Below are positions 24,827 to 33,590 of a DNA stretch of 63,649 bases, one piece after another (the stretch's first letter is position 1; every line of letters starts with the position of its first letter). Source of the stretch: Phenylobacterium sp. CCH9-H3 (GTDB lineage: Bacteria; Pseudomonadota; Alphaproteobacteria; Caulobacterales; Caulobacteraceae); assembly GCF_001557235.1 (NCBI RefSeq), contig NZ_LSJI01000094.1:1-63649 (forward strand). Direction: 5' to 3'. Below the pieces are notes generated by a model that worked only from the letters and a program-made list of their open reading frames with translations, was not told the origin of the DNA and ran no database searches. The translations under genes were made by a program, and so were the position numbers.

Positions 24827-26124
24827 TCGAGCCCCGCCGCGACGCTTGCCGAAAATGCCGAAGGGCCGGCGAAGGCCGCGTCCGCGCCCATGGCCTCCTC
24901 GATCCGCAGCAGCTCGTTCCACTTGGCCATCCGCTCCGAGCGCGAGAAGCTGCCGACCTTGATCTGGCCCGCGTCCCAGCCGGTGGCGAGGTGGGCGATG
25001 GAGAGGTCCTCGGTCTCGCCGGACCGCGCTGAGACGATGGCACCCCAGCCGAGGTCCTTCGCCGCGTCCAGGGCGGCCTTGGCGCGGGTGACCGTCCCGG
25101 CCTGGTTCACCTTCACCAGCACCGCATTGCCGGCCTGGGCGGCGGCGGCCTTGCGGACCCGGTCGGCGTTGGTGACCAGGATATCGTCGCCGATGAGCTG
25201 CACCCGCTCCCCGTAGGCGCGGGTGGCGAGGGCGAAGCCTTCGAGGTCGTCCTGGCTGACCGGATCCTCGATGGACAGGATCGGATAGCGGCGCACCCAG
25301 TCGGCCACCCGCTCGACCATGGCCTCGCGGGCGAACTCGGCGCCGTCCAGGCCCAGGCGGTAGCGCCCGTCACCGCCGTCCAACTCGTTGGCGGCCACAT
25401 CCAGGGAGATGAAGACGTCCTCGCCAGGGCGGTGACCAGACATCTCGATGGAACGCACCAGGACGCCGAGGGCGTCCTCGTTGGAGTCGAACATCGGCCA
25501 CCAGCCGCCCTCGTCGGCGGCGCCGGCCAGGCGGCCAGTGTCCTCCATCAGCCGGCCCGCGGCGCGGAAGACGTCGGCGGTGATCTCGAACGCCTCGCGG
25601 ATCGTGGCGGCGCGCGGCGTCATGATCATGAAGTCCTGGACGTCCGTCCGCCGGCCGGCGTGAGCGCCGCCGCCGAAGATCTGGATTTCGGGCAGCGGGA
25701 TCCGCACGCGCCGGCCCTGCGCCAGGTGCGCCCAGAGCGGCAGGCCCTCCGCGGCCGCGGCGGCGTGCAGGGCGGCCAGGGAGACCGCCACCGTAGCGTT
25801 GCCGCCCAGCCGGGCGAGGTTCGGCGTGCCGTCGGCGGCGATCATGGCTTCGTCCAGCCCCGCCTGCTCCGCGGCGTCCCGGCCAGTCAGCAGTCGGGCG
25901 ATCTCGCCGTTCACCGCCGCCACGGCCCGCTCGACGCCCAGGCCGCCGAAACGCTCGCCCCCGTCGCGCAGGTCGATGGCCTCGTGCGCGCCGCGCGAGG
26001 CGCCGGCGGGGGCCATGGCCCGGCCTGTCGCGCCGCCGGCCAGGGTCACCTCGGCTTCGACGGTCGGACGGCCGCGGCTGTCCCAGATCTGGCGGCCGCG
26101 GATCGCGGCGATGGTCGTCTTCAT
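24823..26124 (-). CDS. Divergent enolase paralogue
   Basis: 433 residues aligning end to end with enolase. Kept residues: Ser43 (loop 1), His155, Glu205, metal ligands Asp242, Glu286 and Asp313, Lys338 and Lys389. Changed residues: the phosphate-contacting His of SHRSGETED is Ala366 (VSARSGETED), the Glu of DIQEFM is Asp164, and loop PSGAST is PAGASR. A housekeeping phosphopyruvate hydratase would not tolerate these changes. It probably catalyses a related Mg-dependent elimination on another (phospho)hydroxyacid. It is coupled by ATGA overlaps to the kinase upstream and the dehydrogenase downstream. Confidence 0.9.
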   Translation of the reverse strand: MKTTIAAIRGRQIWDSRGRPTVEAEVTLAGGATGRAMAPAGASRGAHEAIDLRDGGERFGGLGVERAVAAVNGEIARLLTGRDAAEQAGLDEAMIAADGTPNLARLGGNATVAVSLAALHAAAAAEGLPLWAHLAQGRRVRIPLPEIQIFGGGAHAGRRTDVQDFMIMTPRAATIREAFEITADVFRAAGRLMEDTGRLAGAADEGGWWPMFDSNEDALGVLVRSIEMSGHRPGEDVFISLDVAANELDGGDGRYRLGLDGAEFAREAMVERVADWVRRYPILSIEDPVSQDDLEGFALATRAYGERVQLIGDDILVTNADRVRKAAAAQAGNAVLVKVNQAGTVTRAKAALDAAKDLGWGAIVSARSGETEDLSIAHLATGWDAGQIKVGSFSRSERMAKWNELLRIEEAMGADAAFAGPSAFSASVAAGLE

Positions 26125-27125
26125 CTCGTCCCCAAAGCTTCCTTCCAGACGGCGGCCAGGGCCGCCATGGCCGGCGAGCCTTCCGCCAGCAGGCGCTTGG
26201 CCACGTCGCGGACGAACCCCTTGTCCTCCGGGGTCCGTACGTAGTCGGCGGGCGATTTGCCGTCCACGCGGGCCAGCAGGATCGCGGCGGTCAGCGGCGC
26301 GGCGCGGCCGTCGAGGTCGGCGGGGCTCTCCCAGTCGACCCCGGGCAGGTAGGCGCGCTGCAGGGCGTAGAAGGCGTCCAGGTAGGCCGGCGCGTGCTCG
26401 GGCTTCCATACGCACTTCAGCAGCAGGTGCGCCGAGCAGAAGGCGAGGTCGAAGGCCGGGTCGCCGTACCAGGCGCACTCGGCGTCCAGCAGCACCGGGC
26501 CATCGGGGCCGTGCAGGATGTTCTTGGGGCTGACGTCGCCGTGGACCAGGGCGATCCGCGCCGCCGCCGTCCGGTCCGCCAGCGGGATCAGGCGATGCGC
26601 GAGGGCAGGGTGGACCTCGGCGCAGCGGCGCAGGAAGGGGGCGAGCCGCAGGTCCTCGAACAGGGCCGTCGTTTCGAACCGCGCCGCGATCTCGGAGGAG
26701 CCCGCCGTGCCGGCGTGGATCGTGGCCAGCATCCGGCCCACCTGGCCGGCGAACCCGGCGTCGACCCGGCCGGCGGCCAGTTCCGACTTCCAGACGGGGT
26801 GGGCCTGCGGGTCGTAGAAGCTCATGACGAACAGGTTCCGGGACCTGTCTTCGAACAGGATTTCGGGAACCGCGGCCCCGGCGAACCGGCGGGCGGTGCG
26901 GAGCCATTCCACCTCATACTGCGAGCGTATGACCGGGGCGCGCCAGTCGGCGGCGACGCGGAGCTTGGCCAAGGCGCGCTTGACGCAGACGGGGCCGGCC
27001 GGGGTGTCCAGGCGGTAGACGTCGCTGGAGACGCCGCCGGTCAGGCACTCCAGGCGCGGCCGGGCGTCCGGCGGCAGATAGCCCGCCGCCTTCAGGGCCT
27101 CGACGATTTCGGTTTCCGATGGCAC
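26121..27125 (-). CDS. APH/choline-kinase-fold phosphotransferase
   Basis: 334 residues from GTG 27125 (VPSETEIVEALKAAGY); a longer frame to 27182 would run through a palindromic operator. Kinase landmarks: LTGGVSSDVYRL (nucleotide loop), Lys49 in VCVKRA, the catalytic loop His195-Gly-Asp197...Asn202 in VHGDVSPKNIL, and the metal motif Asp214-Ala-Glu in LLDAECAWYGDPAFDLAF. It transfers ATP phosphate to a hydroxyl of a small metabolite. It is the first gene of the kinase-enolase-dehydrogenase-hydrolase operon, so the phosphorylated product may feed the enolase paralogue. Confidence 0.9.
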   Translation of the reverse strand: MPSETEIVEALKAAGYLPPDARPRLECLTGGVSSDVYRLDTPAGPVCVKRALAKLRVAADWRAPVIRSQYEVEWLRTARRFAGAAVPEILFEDRSRNLFVMSFYDPQAHPVWKSELAAGRVDAGFAGQVGRMLATIHAGTAGSSEIAARFETTALFEDLRLAPFLRRCAEVHPALAHRLIPLADRTAAARIALVHGDVSPKNILHGPDGPVLLDAECAWYGDPAFDLAFCSAHLLLKCVWKPEHAPAYLDAFYALQRAYLPGVDWESPADLDGRAAPLTAAILLARVDGKSPADYVRTPEDKGFVRDVAKRLLAEGSPAMAALAAVWKEALGTR

Positions 27126-27175
27126 GGTATAGATAGTTAGAACCCTAAGCGAAATTGGTCCAGCGGCGCCGGGAA

Positions 27176-27194
27176 GCGTCAATCAAATTGACGC
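27176..27194. promoter_or_regulatory. Operator A (GTCAA-N5-TTGAC) with overlapping promoter
   Basis: GCGTCAATCAAATTGACGC is a perfect 8+3+8 inverted repeat. Its right arm supplies a -35 box TTGACG (27188-27193) with TTTACT at 27211-27216 after 17 bp, directed at the VOC gene. It also sits about 50 bp upstream of the divergent kinase start. Similar sites occur at 28131 and 32197. Confidence 0.75.
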
Positions 27195-27259
27195 CCCACC
27201 TCGCCAGGCGTTTACTGGAGCCAACGAAGATCGGGCTTGCGCCCGACAGGAGGACGTTC

Positions 27260-27889
27260 ATGGCCACCCCGACCAACCGCGAGTTCGACATCCGCGGCGT
27301 GAACCATCTGGCCCTGGTCTGCAAGGACATGGCGCGCACGGTGGAGTTCTACCGCGACGTCCTGGGGATGCCCCTGATCAAGACGCTGGACCTGCCGGGC
27401 GGGCGCGGCCAGCACTTCTTCTTCGATATCGGCAACGGCGACTCGCTGGCGTTCTTCTGGTTCCCGAACGCGCCGGAGGCGGTCCCCGGGATCTCGGCGC
27501 CGGCCGACCTGCCCGGCGGCGGCGACATCCGCTCGGCCCACGGCTCGATGAACCACATCGCCTTCAACATCCCCGCCGAAAAGTTCGACGCGTACGTGGA
27601 GAAGCTGAAGGCCAAGGGCGTGAAGCTGGGCGTGGTGCTGAACCACGACAATTCCGAGAGCCAGGTGTCCGCCGAGGTCACCGACGACGTCTTCGTGCGT
27701 TCGGTCTACTTCTGGGACCCGGACGGTGTGATGCTGGAGTTCGCCTCCTGGACGCACACTGGCTTCACCGAGAAGGACGTGGCGCACGAGGCGGTCGACG
27801 CCGAGGGACGGAAATCGCGCCCGGTGGTCCTCAAGGCCGAACAGGCTCTGGCCGCGAACGACGCCAAGGCGCTCGAAACCGCGAAATAG
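27260..27889 (+). CDS. VOC-family metalloenzyme (dioxygenase/glyoxalase type)
   Basis: 209 residues with a paired beta-alpha-beta-beta-beta fold. Probable metal ligands are His16 (VNHLALV), His99 (SMNHIAF) and Glu160 (GVMLEFA), the 2-His-1-Glu triad of extradiol dioxygenases and related isomerases. ATG 27260 follows AGGAGG at 27248-27253. It is expressed from operator A, divergent from the kinase/enolase operon, so it probably works in the same pathway. Ring cleavage or isomerisation cannot be told apart from sequence. Confidence 0.87.
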   Translation: MATPTNREFDIRGVNHLALVCKDMARTVEFYRDVLGMPLIKTLDLPGGRGQHFFFDIGNGDSLAFFWFPNAPEAVPGISAPADLPGGGDIRSAHGSMNHIAFNIPAEKFDAYVEKLKAKGVKLGVVLNHDNSESQVSAEVTDDVFVRSVYFWDPDGVMLEFASWTHTGFTEKDVAHEAVDAEGRKSRPVVLKAEQALAANDAKALETAK

Positions 27890-28228
27890 GCCGCCCCCGC
27901 AGACCCGCTCCCGTAGCGGAACCCACCGCGCGGGAGCCGATTGACAACAACCCTTAGCAATCTAATGATACGGGCATCGCCCATGCGGGAGGCGCGGACG
28001 TGTCCCTTCGCCGCCGATCTCATCATCCCGAGCTCCGCCGCGCCCCGCATCCGTCTGAAACCCGCAACTACCGAGGCGCGAACGACGCGTCCGCACGACC
28101 GTACCTAGAAGCCGCGCCTCGGGCTCAAAACGTCAAGTAAATTGACACTTGACGCCACTCGGCGCAGATATTCGCGACAACGTTCGACCAACAGAACGCC
28201 AAGAACCATTCCAGAGGGGGAAGCGGCG
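27890..28228. promoter_or_regulatory. Intergenic control region upstream of the TonB receptor
   Basis: No gene is seen. It holds operator B (28131-28148) and, further upstream, a second possible promoter TTGACA (27941-27946) with TAATGA (27963-27968) at 16 bp spacing. The long AT-richer leader suggests regulated transcription of the receptor. Confidence 0.45.
28131..28148. promoter_or_regulatory. Operator B (GTCAA-N5-TTGAC) before the TonB receptor
   Basis: CGTCAAGTAAATTGACAC, same arms and spacing as operator A. It contains -35 TTGACA (28142-28147), with AGATAT 18 bp further on as a plausible -10. It lies about 80 bp upstream of the receptor start. Confidence 0.72.
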
Positions 28229-30457
28229 ATGATCGCCCGTATTCTGCTATCCACGACGATGCTGGTGAGCCTGTGCGCGGGCCAGGCGATGGCCGCCGAG
28301 GCCGACGAAGCGCAGCCGACCCTGGGCGAGGTGGTCGTCACCGCCCAGAAGCGGACCGAGAAGCTGCAGGACGTGCCGATCTCGATGGAGGTCGTGTCGG
28401 GCGAAAAGCTCTCGGACTTCGCCACCAACGACTTCAAGCAGATGGTGAAGTTCACGCCGAACGTGTCGGTGGAGACCACCGCGGGCAACGACACCATCTA
28501 CATCCGCGGCTTCGGCTCGCCGCCGGCCAACTTCTCGTTCGACCAGGCGGTCAGCCTCTACATGGACGGCGTCTACGCCGGCCGTAACCGCCAGGCCCAG
28601 GCGCCGTTCTTCGATCTGCAGCGGGTGGAAGTGCTGCGCGGCCCGCAAGGCGCCCTGTTCGGCAAGAACACGCCGGCCGGCGCGGTCAGCATCGTCTCGG
28701 CCGGCCCCACCTCGTCGTTCGAGGGCGGCGTGACCGCGCTCTACAACTTCGACCTCGAGGGGCCAGAAGTGTCCGGCTACGTCTCGGGCCCGATCACCGA
28801 CACCCTGGGCGCGCGCCTGGCGGTGAAGCTCGTCGACCAGGACGGCTACATCAAGAACCTGGCGACGGGTAAGCACGACCCGGCCAACAAGATGGCCCTG
28901 GCGCGCCTGACCCTGCGCTATGCGCCGACCGAGACCTTTGACTACACCCTGAAGACCGAGTTCTCGGATCGCGAGGTGCGCGGCGGCCTGACGGTGTCGA
29001 GCCCGCTGACCACGGGCCAGCAGCCGCACAAGACCCGTTACCTGCAGCAGTCGGCCCTGGGGCCGGAGGGCACGAAGGCGACCTCCTGGCTGGTGTCGGG
29101 CACCGGCAACCTGTCGCTGGGCGACTTCACCCTGACCTCGGTCACCGGCTATTCGTTCTTCCGCTCGAACATCATCAACGGCTTCGACCAGACGATCCCG
29201 GGCGCGGGCGGGGCGGTCACGCCCAACAGCGTCTACAACAGCTATCCCGAGCACTTCCGGCAGTGGTCGCAGGAGATCCGCCTGCTGTCGCCCACGGGGC
29301 GGACGTTCGAGTACGTGGTCGGCGCGTACTACGACACCGCGCTCTACCAGCTGACCCAGCTGGGCGGGTTCAACATCGCCTCGCTGAACTACTTCGGCCT
29401 GCTCAACACCGAGTTCCGCCAGCGCAGCGAGACGATTTCCGCCTTCGCCCAGGGCACGTTCAACGTCACCGACGACCTGAGGGTGATGGGCAGCCTGCGC
29501 TACACCACCGTCGACAAGCGCGGCCACTTCTACGGCAAGCTGCTGTACGGGCCCTTCGCCCTGCGGCCGGTGAACACCGTGGCCAACGGCAAGATCAACA
29601 ACGAGGACAACTGGGACCCCTCGGTCACCCTCCAGTACGACATCGCCCCGCAGATCATGGTCTACGCCACCTATGGGCGCGGCTCGAAGTCGGGCGGCTT
29701 CGTCTCGAACACCTACGGCACGACCAGCGCGACCTTCGCCTACAAGCCGGAGAAGTCCGAGAACATCGAGGCCGGCGTCAAGTCGACGCTGGCGGACGGG
29801 CGCGTGGTGCTGAACGTGTCGGTCTACGACACCAGCTTCAAGGACCTGCAGGTCTCGGTCTACAACCCGGTGATCTCGGCCTACCAGACGGGCAACGCCG
29901 CCAGCGCGAGTTCGAAGGGCATCGAGGGCTCGGCGGCGTTCTACCCGTTCCGCGGCTTCGACTTCACCTTCGCGGCCGCCTACCAGGACGCCAAGTACGA
30001 CGACTATCCGGGCGCGGCGTGCCTGGCGACGCAGCCGATCACCGAATGCAACCCGGCGGTCCCGGCCAGCATCGCGGCCAACAACATCAAGGGCGCGCCG
30101 CTGCCCTACACGTCGAAGTTCAGCTTCAGCGCCCAGGGCCACTACCGGTTCGAGTTCGCCAACGAGATGGCGCTGGACACCACCATCGCGCTGCACGGCC
30201 GCTCGAAGTACTTCGACAGCGACAACCAGAGCCCGCTGTACGGCCGCCAGAAGGGCTACGCCAAGCTGGACGCCCGCATCCAGTACGGTCCGATGGACGA
30301 GCGCTGGCACGTGGCCGTGGTCGGCAAGAACCTGAACGACGAGCTGACCACCGGCAGCGCCTTCAACCTGCCCGCACCGATCACCGCCGCCCCCCGGGCG
30401 ATCCTCTACCTGGAGGAAGGCCGCAGCATCGCGGTCGAGGCGGGGCTGAAGTTCTAG
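28229..30457 (+). CDS. TonB-dependent outer-membrane receptor
   Basis: 742 residues. A signal peptide (TTMLVSLCAGQAMAA) is followed by LGEVVVTAQKRTEKLQDVPI, the plug motif RVEVLRGPQGALFGKNTPAGAVSIVS, and a barrel ending SIAVEAGLKF with the terminal Phe. ATG 28229 is preceded by GAGGGGGAAG, the same ribosome-binding site as the 14.3 kb receptor. Operator B places it in the regulon of the kinase/enolase operon and MFS transporter. It probably imports the substrate of this island across the outer membrane with TonB-ExbBD energy. Confidence 0.93.
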   Translation: MIARILLSTTMLVSLCAGQAMAAEADEAQPTLGEVVVTAQKRTEKLQDVPISMEVVSGEKLSDFATNDFKQMVKFTPNVSVETTAGNDTIYIRGFGSPPANFSFDQAVSLYMDGVYAGRNRQAQAPFFDLQRVEVLRGPQGALFGKNTPAGAVSIVSAGPTSSFEGGVTALYNFDLEGPEVSGYVSGPITDTLGARLAVKLVDQDGYIKNLATGKHDPANKMALARLTLRYAPTETFDYTLKTEFSDREVRGGLTVSSPLTTGQQPHKTRYLQQSALGPEGTKATSWLVSGTGNLSLGDFTLTSVTGYSFFRSNIINGFDQTIPGAGGAVTPNSVYNSYPEHFRQWSQEIRLLSPTGRTFEYVVGAYYDTALYQLTQLGGFNIASLNYFGLLNTEFRQRSETISAFAQGTFNVTDDLRVMGSLRYTTVDKRGHFYGKLLYGPFALRPVNTVANGKINNEDNWDPSVTLQYDIAPQIMVYATYGRGSKSGGFVSNTYGTTSATFAYKPEKSENIEAGVKSTLADGRVVLNVSVYDTSFKDLQVSVYNPVISAYQTGNAASASSKGIEGSAAFYPFRGFDFTFAAAYQDAKYDDYPGAACLATQPITECNPAVPASIAANNIKGAPLPYTSKFSFSAQGHYRFEFANEMALDTTIALHGRSKYFDSDNQSPLYGRQKGYAKLDARIQYGPMDERWHVAVVGKNLNDELTTGSAFNLPAPITAAPRAILYLEEGRSIAVEAGLKF

Positions 30458-30524
30458 TCCAGACCAAGGCGGCGTGCGGTCCCTCCGGGCCGCCGCCGCC
30501 CGTCGCGTGTGCGCGGGGAAGCCG

Positions 30525-31238
30525 ATGATCGACGTCCACTTCGTGCCGACGCCGAATGGGCACAAGGTCAGCATCATGCTGGCTGAGACCGGCCTGCCGC
30601 ACCGCCTGATCCCGTACGACATGCTGGCCGGCGATCACCTGAAGCCCGAGTACCGGCGGGTGAACCCCAACCATCGCCTGCCCGCGATCCTGGACCACGA
30701 CCCCATCGGCGGCGGCCCGCCGTTCGCCGTCATGGAGTCCGGCGCCATCCTGCTCTACCTGTCGGAGAAAGCCGGCGGCGCCTTCGTGCCCGCCGACCCG
30801 CGCGGCCGTTCGCTCTGCCTGCAGTGGCTGATGTGGCAGATGTCGGGGCTGGGTCCGTCCCACGGCCAGGCGCACCACTTCGTCCGCTACGCCCCCGAGG
30901 GCCAGGACTATGGCGTCGCCCGCTACACCAACGAGGCCAAGCGCCTGCTGGCGGTCCTGGACCGGCGCCTGGGCGAGGCGGAGTACCTGGCCGGAGAATA
31001 TTCGGTGGCCGACATGGCGGCCTGGCCCTGGATCCGCGCCACGCGCGCCATCGCCCTCGGCCTGGAGCCCTATCCGAACATCGGCCGCTGGTTCGCCGCG
31101 GTCGGCGCGCGGCCCGCCGTGATCCAGGGCACCGAGGTCAAGAACGCGCCGAACCTGTCGAGCTTGCGGCCGGCCCTCACCCCAGAGCAGTGGTCCAACC
31201 TGTTCGGCGAGAACATGCTGAAGAGCAGCGAGGCGTGA
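30525..31238 (+). CDS. Glutathione S-transferase, nu class (YghU/YfcG-like)
   Basis: 237 residues. The N-terminal thioredoxin-like domain starts MIDVHFVPTPNGHKVSIML; the Thr-Pro-Asn stretch replaces the Ser/Tyr of classical GSTs, as in YfcG/YghU disulfide-bond oxidoreductases. The glutathione-binding VMESGAILLYL follows, then a helical domain with MWQMSGLGPSHGQAHHF. A close paralogue lies at 34477, so the cluster carries two copies. It probably conjugates or reduces glutathione adducts of an imported aromatic or halogenated compound. Confidence 0.9.
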   Translation: MIDVHFVPTPNGHKVSIMLAETGLPHRLIPYDMLAGDHLKPEYRRVNPNHRLPAILDHDPIGGGPPFAVMESGAILLYLSEKAGGAFVPADPRGRSLCLQWLMWQMSGLGPSHGQAHHFVRYAPEGQDYGVARYTNEAKRLLAVLDRRLGEAEYLAGEYSVADMAAWPWIRATRAIALGLEPYPNIGRWFAAVGARPAVIQGTEVKNAPNLSSLRPALTPEQWSNLFGENMLKSSEA

Positions 31239-31307
31239 GGCTCGTGCCCTGCTCCACGTCGCATCGCGGCGCGCGCCGCAGGCGCAACAGGTTCGAAACA
31301 CCAAGAC

Positions 31308-31377
31308 CACGAAGATCACAAAGGGCGCGAAGGGGCGGAGCCTCTTGGTGGCCTTCGTGTCCTTTGTGGTCTTCGTG
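31308..31377. repeat. Dispersed inverted repeat (GACCACAAAGG type)
   Basis: Two 26-nt arms at 31308-31333 and 31352-31377 match at 23 of 26 positions around an 18-nt loop. The core words are CACGAAGA and CACAAAGG. A related single arm (22 of 26) is at 36276-36301. It lies between converging genes, so it may also end transcripts. Confidence 0.7.
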
Positions 31378-31411
31378 TCTCATGGGCGCTGACGCGCCAA
31401 AGGACTCCGCC

Positions 31412-32141
31412 TCACCCGCCCTCGTCGTGGCCCCACTGGCGTTCGATCCGGCCATCCACATGGCGCACGGCCACCCAGTCGCCGCCGGGAAGGCTGTCAT
31501 CCTCGACCATGTCGATCACCGCGGCGGCGATGTCCTCCGGCATGCACATGGCGTTGCTGGCCAGGATCGGGGCCATCCAGGGCGCGTAATCGCCATCCGC
31601 CCCCGTCTTCTTCAGGATCGGCGTCTTGGTCAGGCCCGGCAGGACGCCGCAGACGCGGACGTTCCAGCTCTCCTTCAGCCCGGCGCAGCAGCGGGTGAAC
31701 ATCATCACGCCGGCCTTGGTGGTGGCGTACATGGCGTCGGAGAAGCCCTTGCCCAGGGCGACCGTGGAGACGGTGTTCACGATGACGCCGCCGCCGCGGT
31801 CCGATGATCCATTGGAGGCGCTCGATCGGCGCCTCGGGGAACTGCGGCGCGCCCATCACGACCCCGGCGTTGTTGTAGAGCACGTCATAGCCGCCGGCCT
31901 CGGCCAGGGCGGCCATCCAGGCCTGAACGGCCTGGAGGTCGGCGAGGTCAACCGTCCAGGCGCGGACGCGGGTCTGATAGCCGAGCTCGTCGATGAGGCG
32001 CGCGGTCTCGCCCATGCCCGAGGCGTCCACGTCGGCGATGTGGATCACGCAGGCCCGCCGCTGGGCGAAGGCCAGGGCCGCGGCCCGGCCGATCCCCGCC
32101 GCCGCCCCCGTGACGACGCACGTACTGCCCTCGATATCCAT
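31412..32141 (-). pseudogene. Short-chain dehydrogenase/reductase, broken by deletion/frameshift
   Basis: The N-terminal half reads MDIEGSTCVVTGAAAGIGRA (cofactor motif) through YDVLYNNAGVVMG to ERLQWIIG. The frame then shifts near 31796-31803 into GGGVIVNTVSTVALGKGFS, MYATTKAG (catalytic Tyr and Lys) and the C-terminus. Intact SDRs have about 20-25 residues between these points, so a small deletion changed the frame. Both halves are otherwise well preserved, suggesting recent inactivation. It is divergent from the MFS gene across operator C. Confidence 0.8.
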
Positions 32142-32196
32142 GGCGTTCCATCCCTCCGTTCGTTTGGTCGCCAGCCTAGTCCGAGCAGAGCCGAAA

Positions 32197-32214
32197 CGTA
32201 AACTTGATTGACAC
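32197..32214. promoter_or_regulatory. Operator C (GTAAA-N5-TTGAC) before the MFS operon
   Basis: CGTAAACTTGATTGACAC matches operators A and B with one arm mismatch. It includes -35 TTGACA (32208-32213) and a weak -10 TAGGGT (32230-32235) with 16 bp spacing. It lies between the broken SDR and the MFS gene. Confidence 0.62.
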
Positions 32215-32273
32215 TACGGGACCCCGCCATAGGGTTGCCGGCAAGGCGCGAAACAGCGCCGAGAGGGAGCGAC

Positions 32274-33590
32274 ATGGACCAGGCCGCGACTGCCGCGATG
32301 AGCCCGCCCGCCGCGGCGCGGCCGGGCCGGAGAGTGGCGCTGCTGCTGCTGACCGCGGTGGGCACGGTCAATTTCGTGGACCGGCAGATCCTGTCGGTGC
32401 TGGCCGAGCCGATCCGCCAGGAGCTCCACCTCAACGACACCCAACTCGGCCTGCTGACCGGCCTGTCCTTCGCCCTGTTCTACGCGGTCATGGGCGTGCC
32501 GGCGGCGATGCTGGCCGACCGGGTGAACCGCGTGCGGCTGGTGGCGGCGGCCTGCCTGATCTGGAGCGGCTTCACAGGCGCCTGCGCGTTCGCCGGCTCG
32601 TTCTGGCAGCTTGCCCTGGCGCGGTTCGGCGTGGGGACGGGCGAGGCCGGCGGGACCGCCCCCTCGCTCTCGATCCTGGCCGACTACTATCCGCCGGAGA
32701 AGCGGGCGGCGGTCATTGGCCTGTTCACCGTCAACGGCCCGCTGGGCGTGTTCGTCGGCGCCAGCCTCGGCGGCTGGGCCGCCGAGCAGTTCGGCTGGCG
32801 CGGAGCGTTCATCCTCGTGGCCGGCATCGGCGTGGTCGCCGCCCTGCTGCTGGCGCTCCTGGTGCGCGAGCCGGTGCGCGGCGGGCTCGACCCCGGGCAC
32901 GGCGCGGCCGAACGTCCGAAGGCGGCGAGTTTGCCGGCCACCCTGAAGGTCTTTCTCTCGCGTCCGACGCTTCGCCTTCTGCTGCTGGCCAGCGGCCTGT
33001 CGGCCTTCGTCAGCTACGGCATGCTGAACTGGATCCCGGCCTATCTGATGCGGGTGCAGGGGATGCCGCTCGGCGAGATCGCGCGCTGGTTCGGACCTGC
33101 CGCAGGGCTCTGCATGGGCCTGGGCATCTGGGGCGGTGGGGCGCTGGTGAACTGGCTCGGCAAGCGGGACCTGCGCGCCTACGCCTATGTGCCCGGGCTC
33201 GCGGTGCTGGTGACCGCGCCGACCTTGGCGCTGGCGGTGATGGCCTCGTCCTGGCAGACCTCGCTGCTGCTGATGCTGGTCCCGATGGTGTGCTGCACCA
33301 TGTTCACGGCCCCGGCCCTGGCGCTGGTGCAGAACCTGTCGCCCGTGGGCGCCCGGGCCACGGCCACGGCGCTGGTTCTCCTGGCGTTCAACATCGTGGG
33401 GCTGGGGGGCGGCCCGCTGGCCATCGGCATGATGAGCGATGGGCTGTCCGCCGCCGGGCAGGACGCGCCGCTCAGGACCGCCTTGCTGTGCGCGACGCCC
33501 GTCGCCGTGCTGGCCGCGTGCGTGTACTTCGCCCTCTCGCGGGTGGTGGGCCGCGACGCCGAGGCCGTTCAGAGGGAGGCCGCCGCGTGA
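32274..33590 (+). CDS. MFS transporter
   Basis: 438 residues, about 12 transmembrane helices. Helix 1 carries NFVDRQILSVLAEPI and loop 2-3 carries GVPAAMLADRVNRVRL, the family pattern of anion/aromatic-acid or spinster-type MFS carriers (FVDRQIL...GxPxxxLAD). Inner-membrane proton symport of an organic acid is likely. The start at 32274 follows GAGAGGGAG. Its stop overlaps the next SDR start (GTGA), giving an operon MFS-SDR-GST-SnoaL-CMD under operator C. Confidence 0.9.
   Translation: MDQAATAAMSPPAAARPGRRVALLLLTAVGTVNFVDRQILSVLAEPIRQELHLNDTQLGLLTGLSFALFYAVMGVPAAMLADRVNRVRLVAAACLIWSGFTGACAFAGSFWQLALARFGVGTGEAGGTAPSLSILADYYPPEKRAAVIGLFTVNGPLGVFVGASLGGWAAEQFGWRGAFILVAGIGVVAALLLALLVREPVRGGLDPGHGAAERPKAASLPATLKVFLSRPTLRLLLLASGLSAFVSYGMLNWIPAYLMRVQGMPLGEIARWFGPAAGLCMGLGIWGGGALVNWLGKRDLRAYAYVPGLAVLVTAPTLALAVMASSWQTSLLLMLVPMVCCTMFTAPALALVQNLSPVGARATATALVLLAFNIVGLGGGPLAIGMMSDGLSAAGQDAPLRTALLCATPVAVLAACVYFALSRVVGRDAEAVQREAAA

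Noticed and set aside
28176..28187. GACAACGTTCGA, similar to the LacI-type operator
   Set aside because: Only the left nine bases match; the right arm is not palindromic, so chance is likely.
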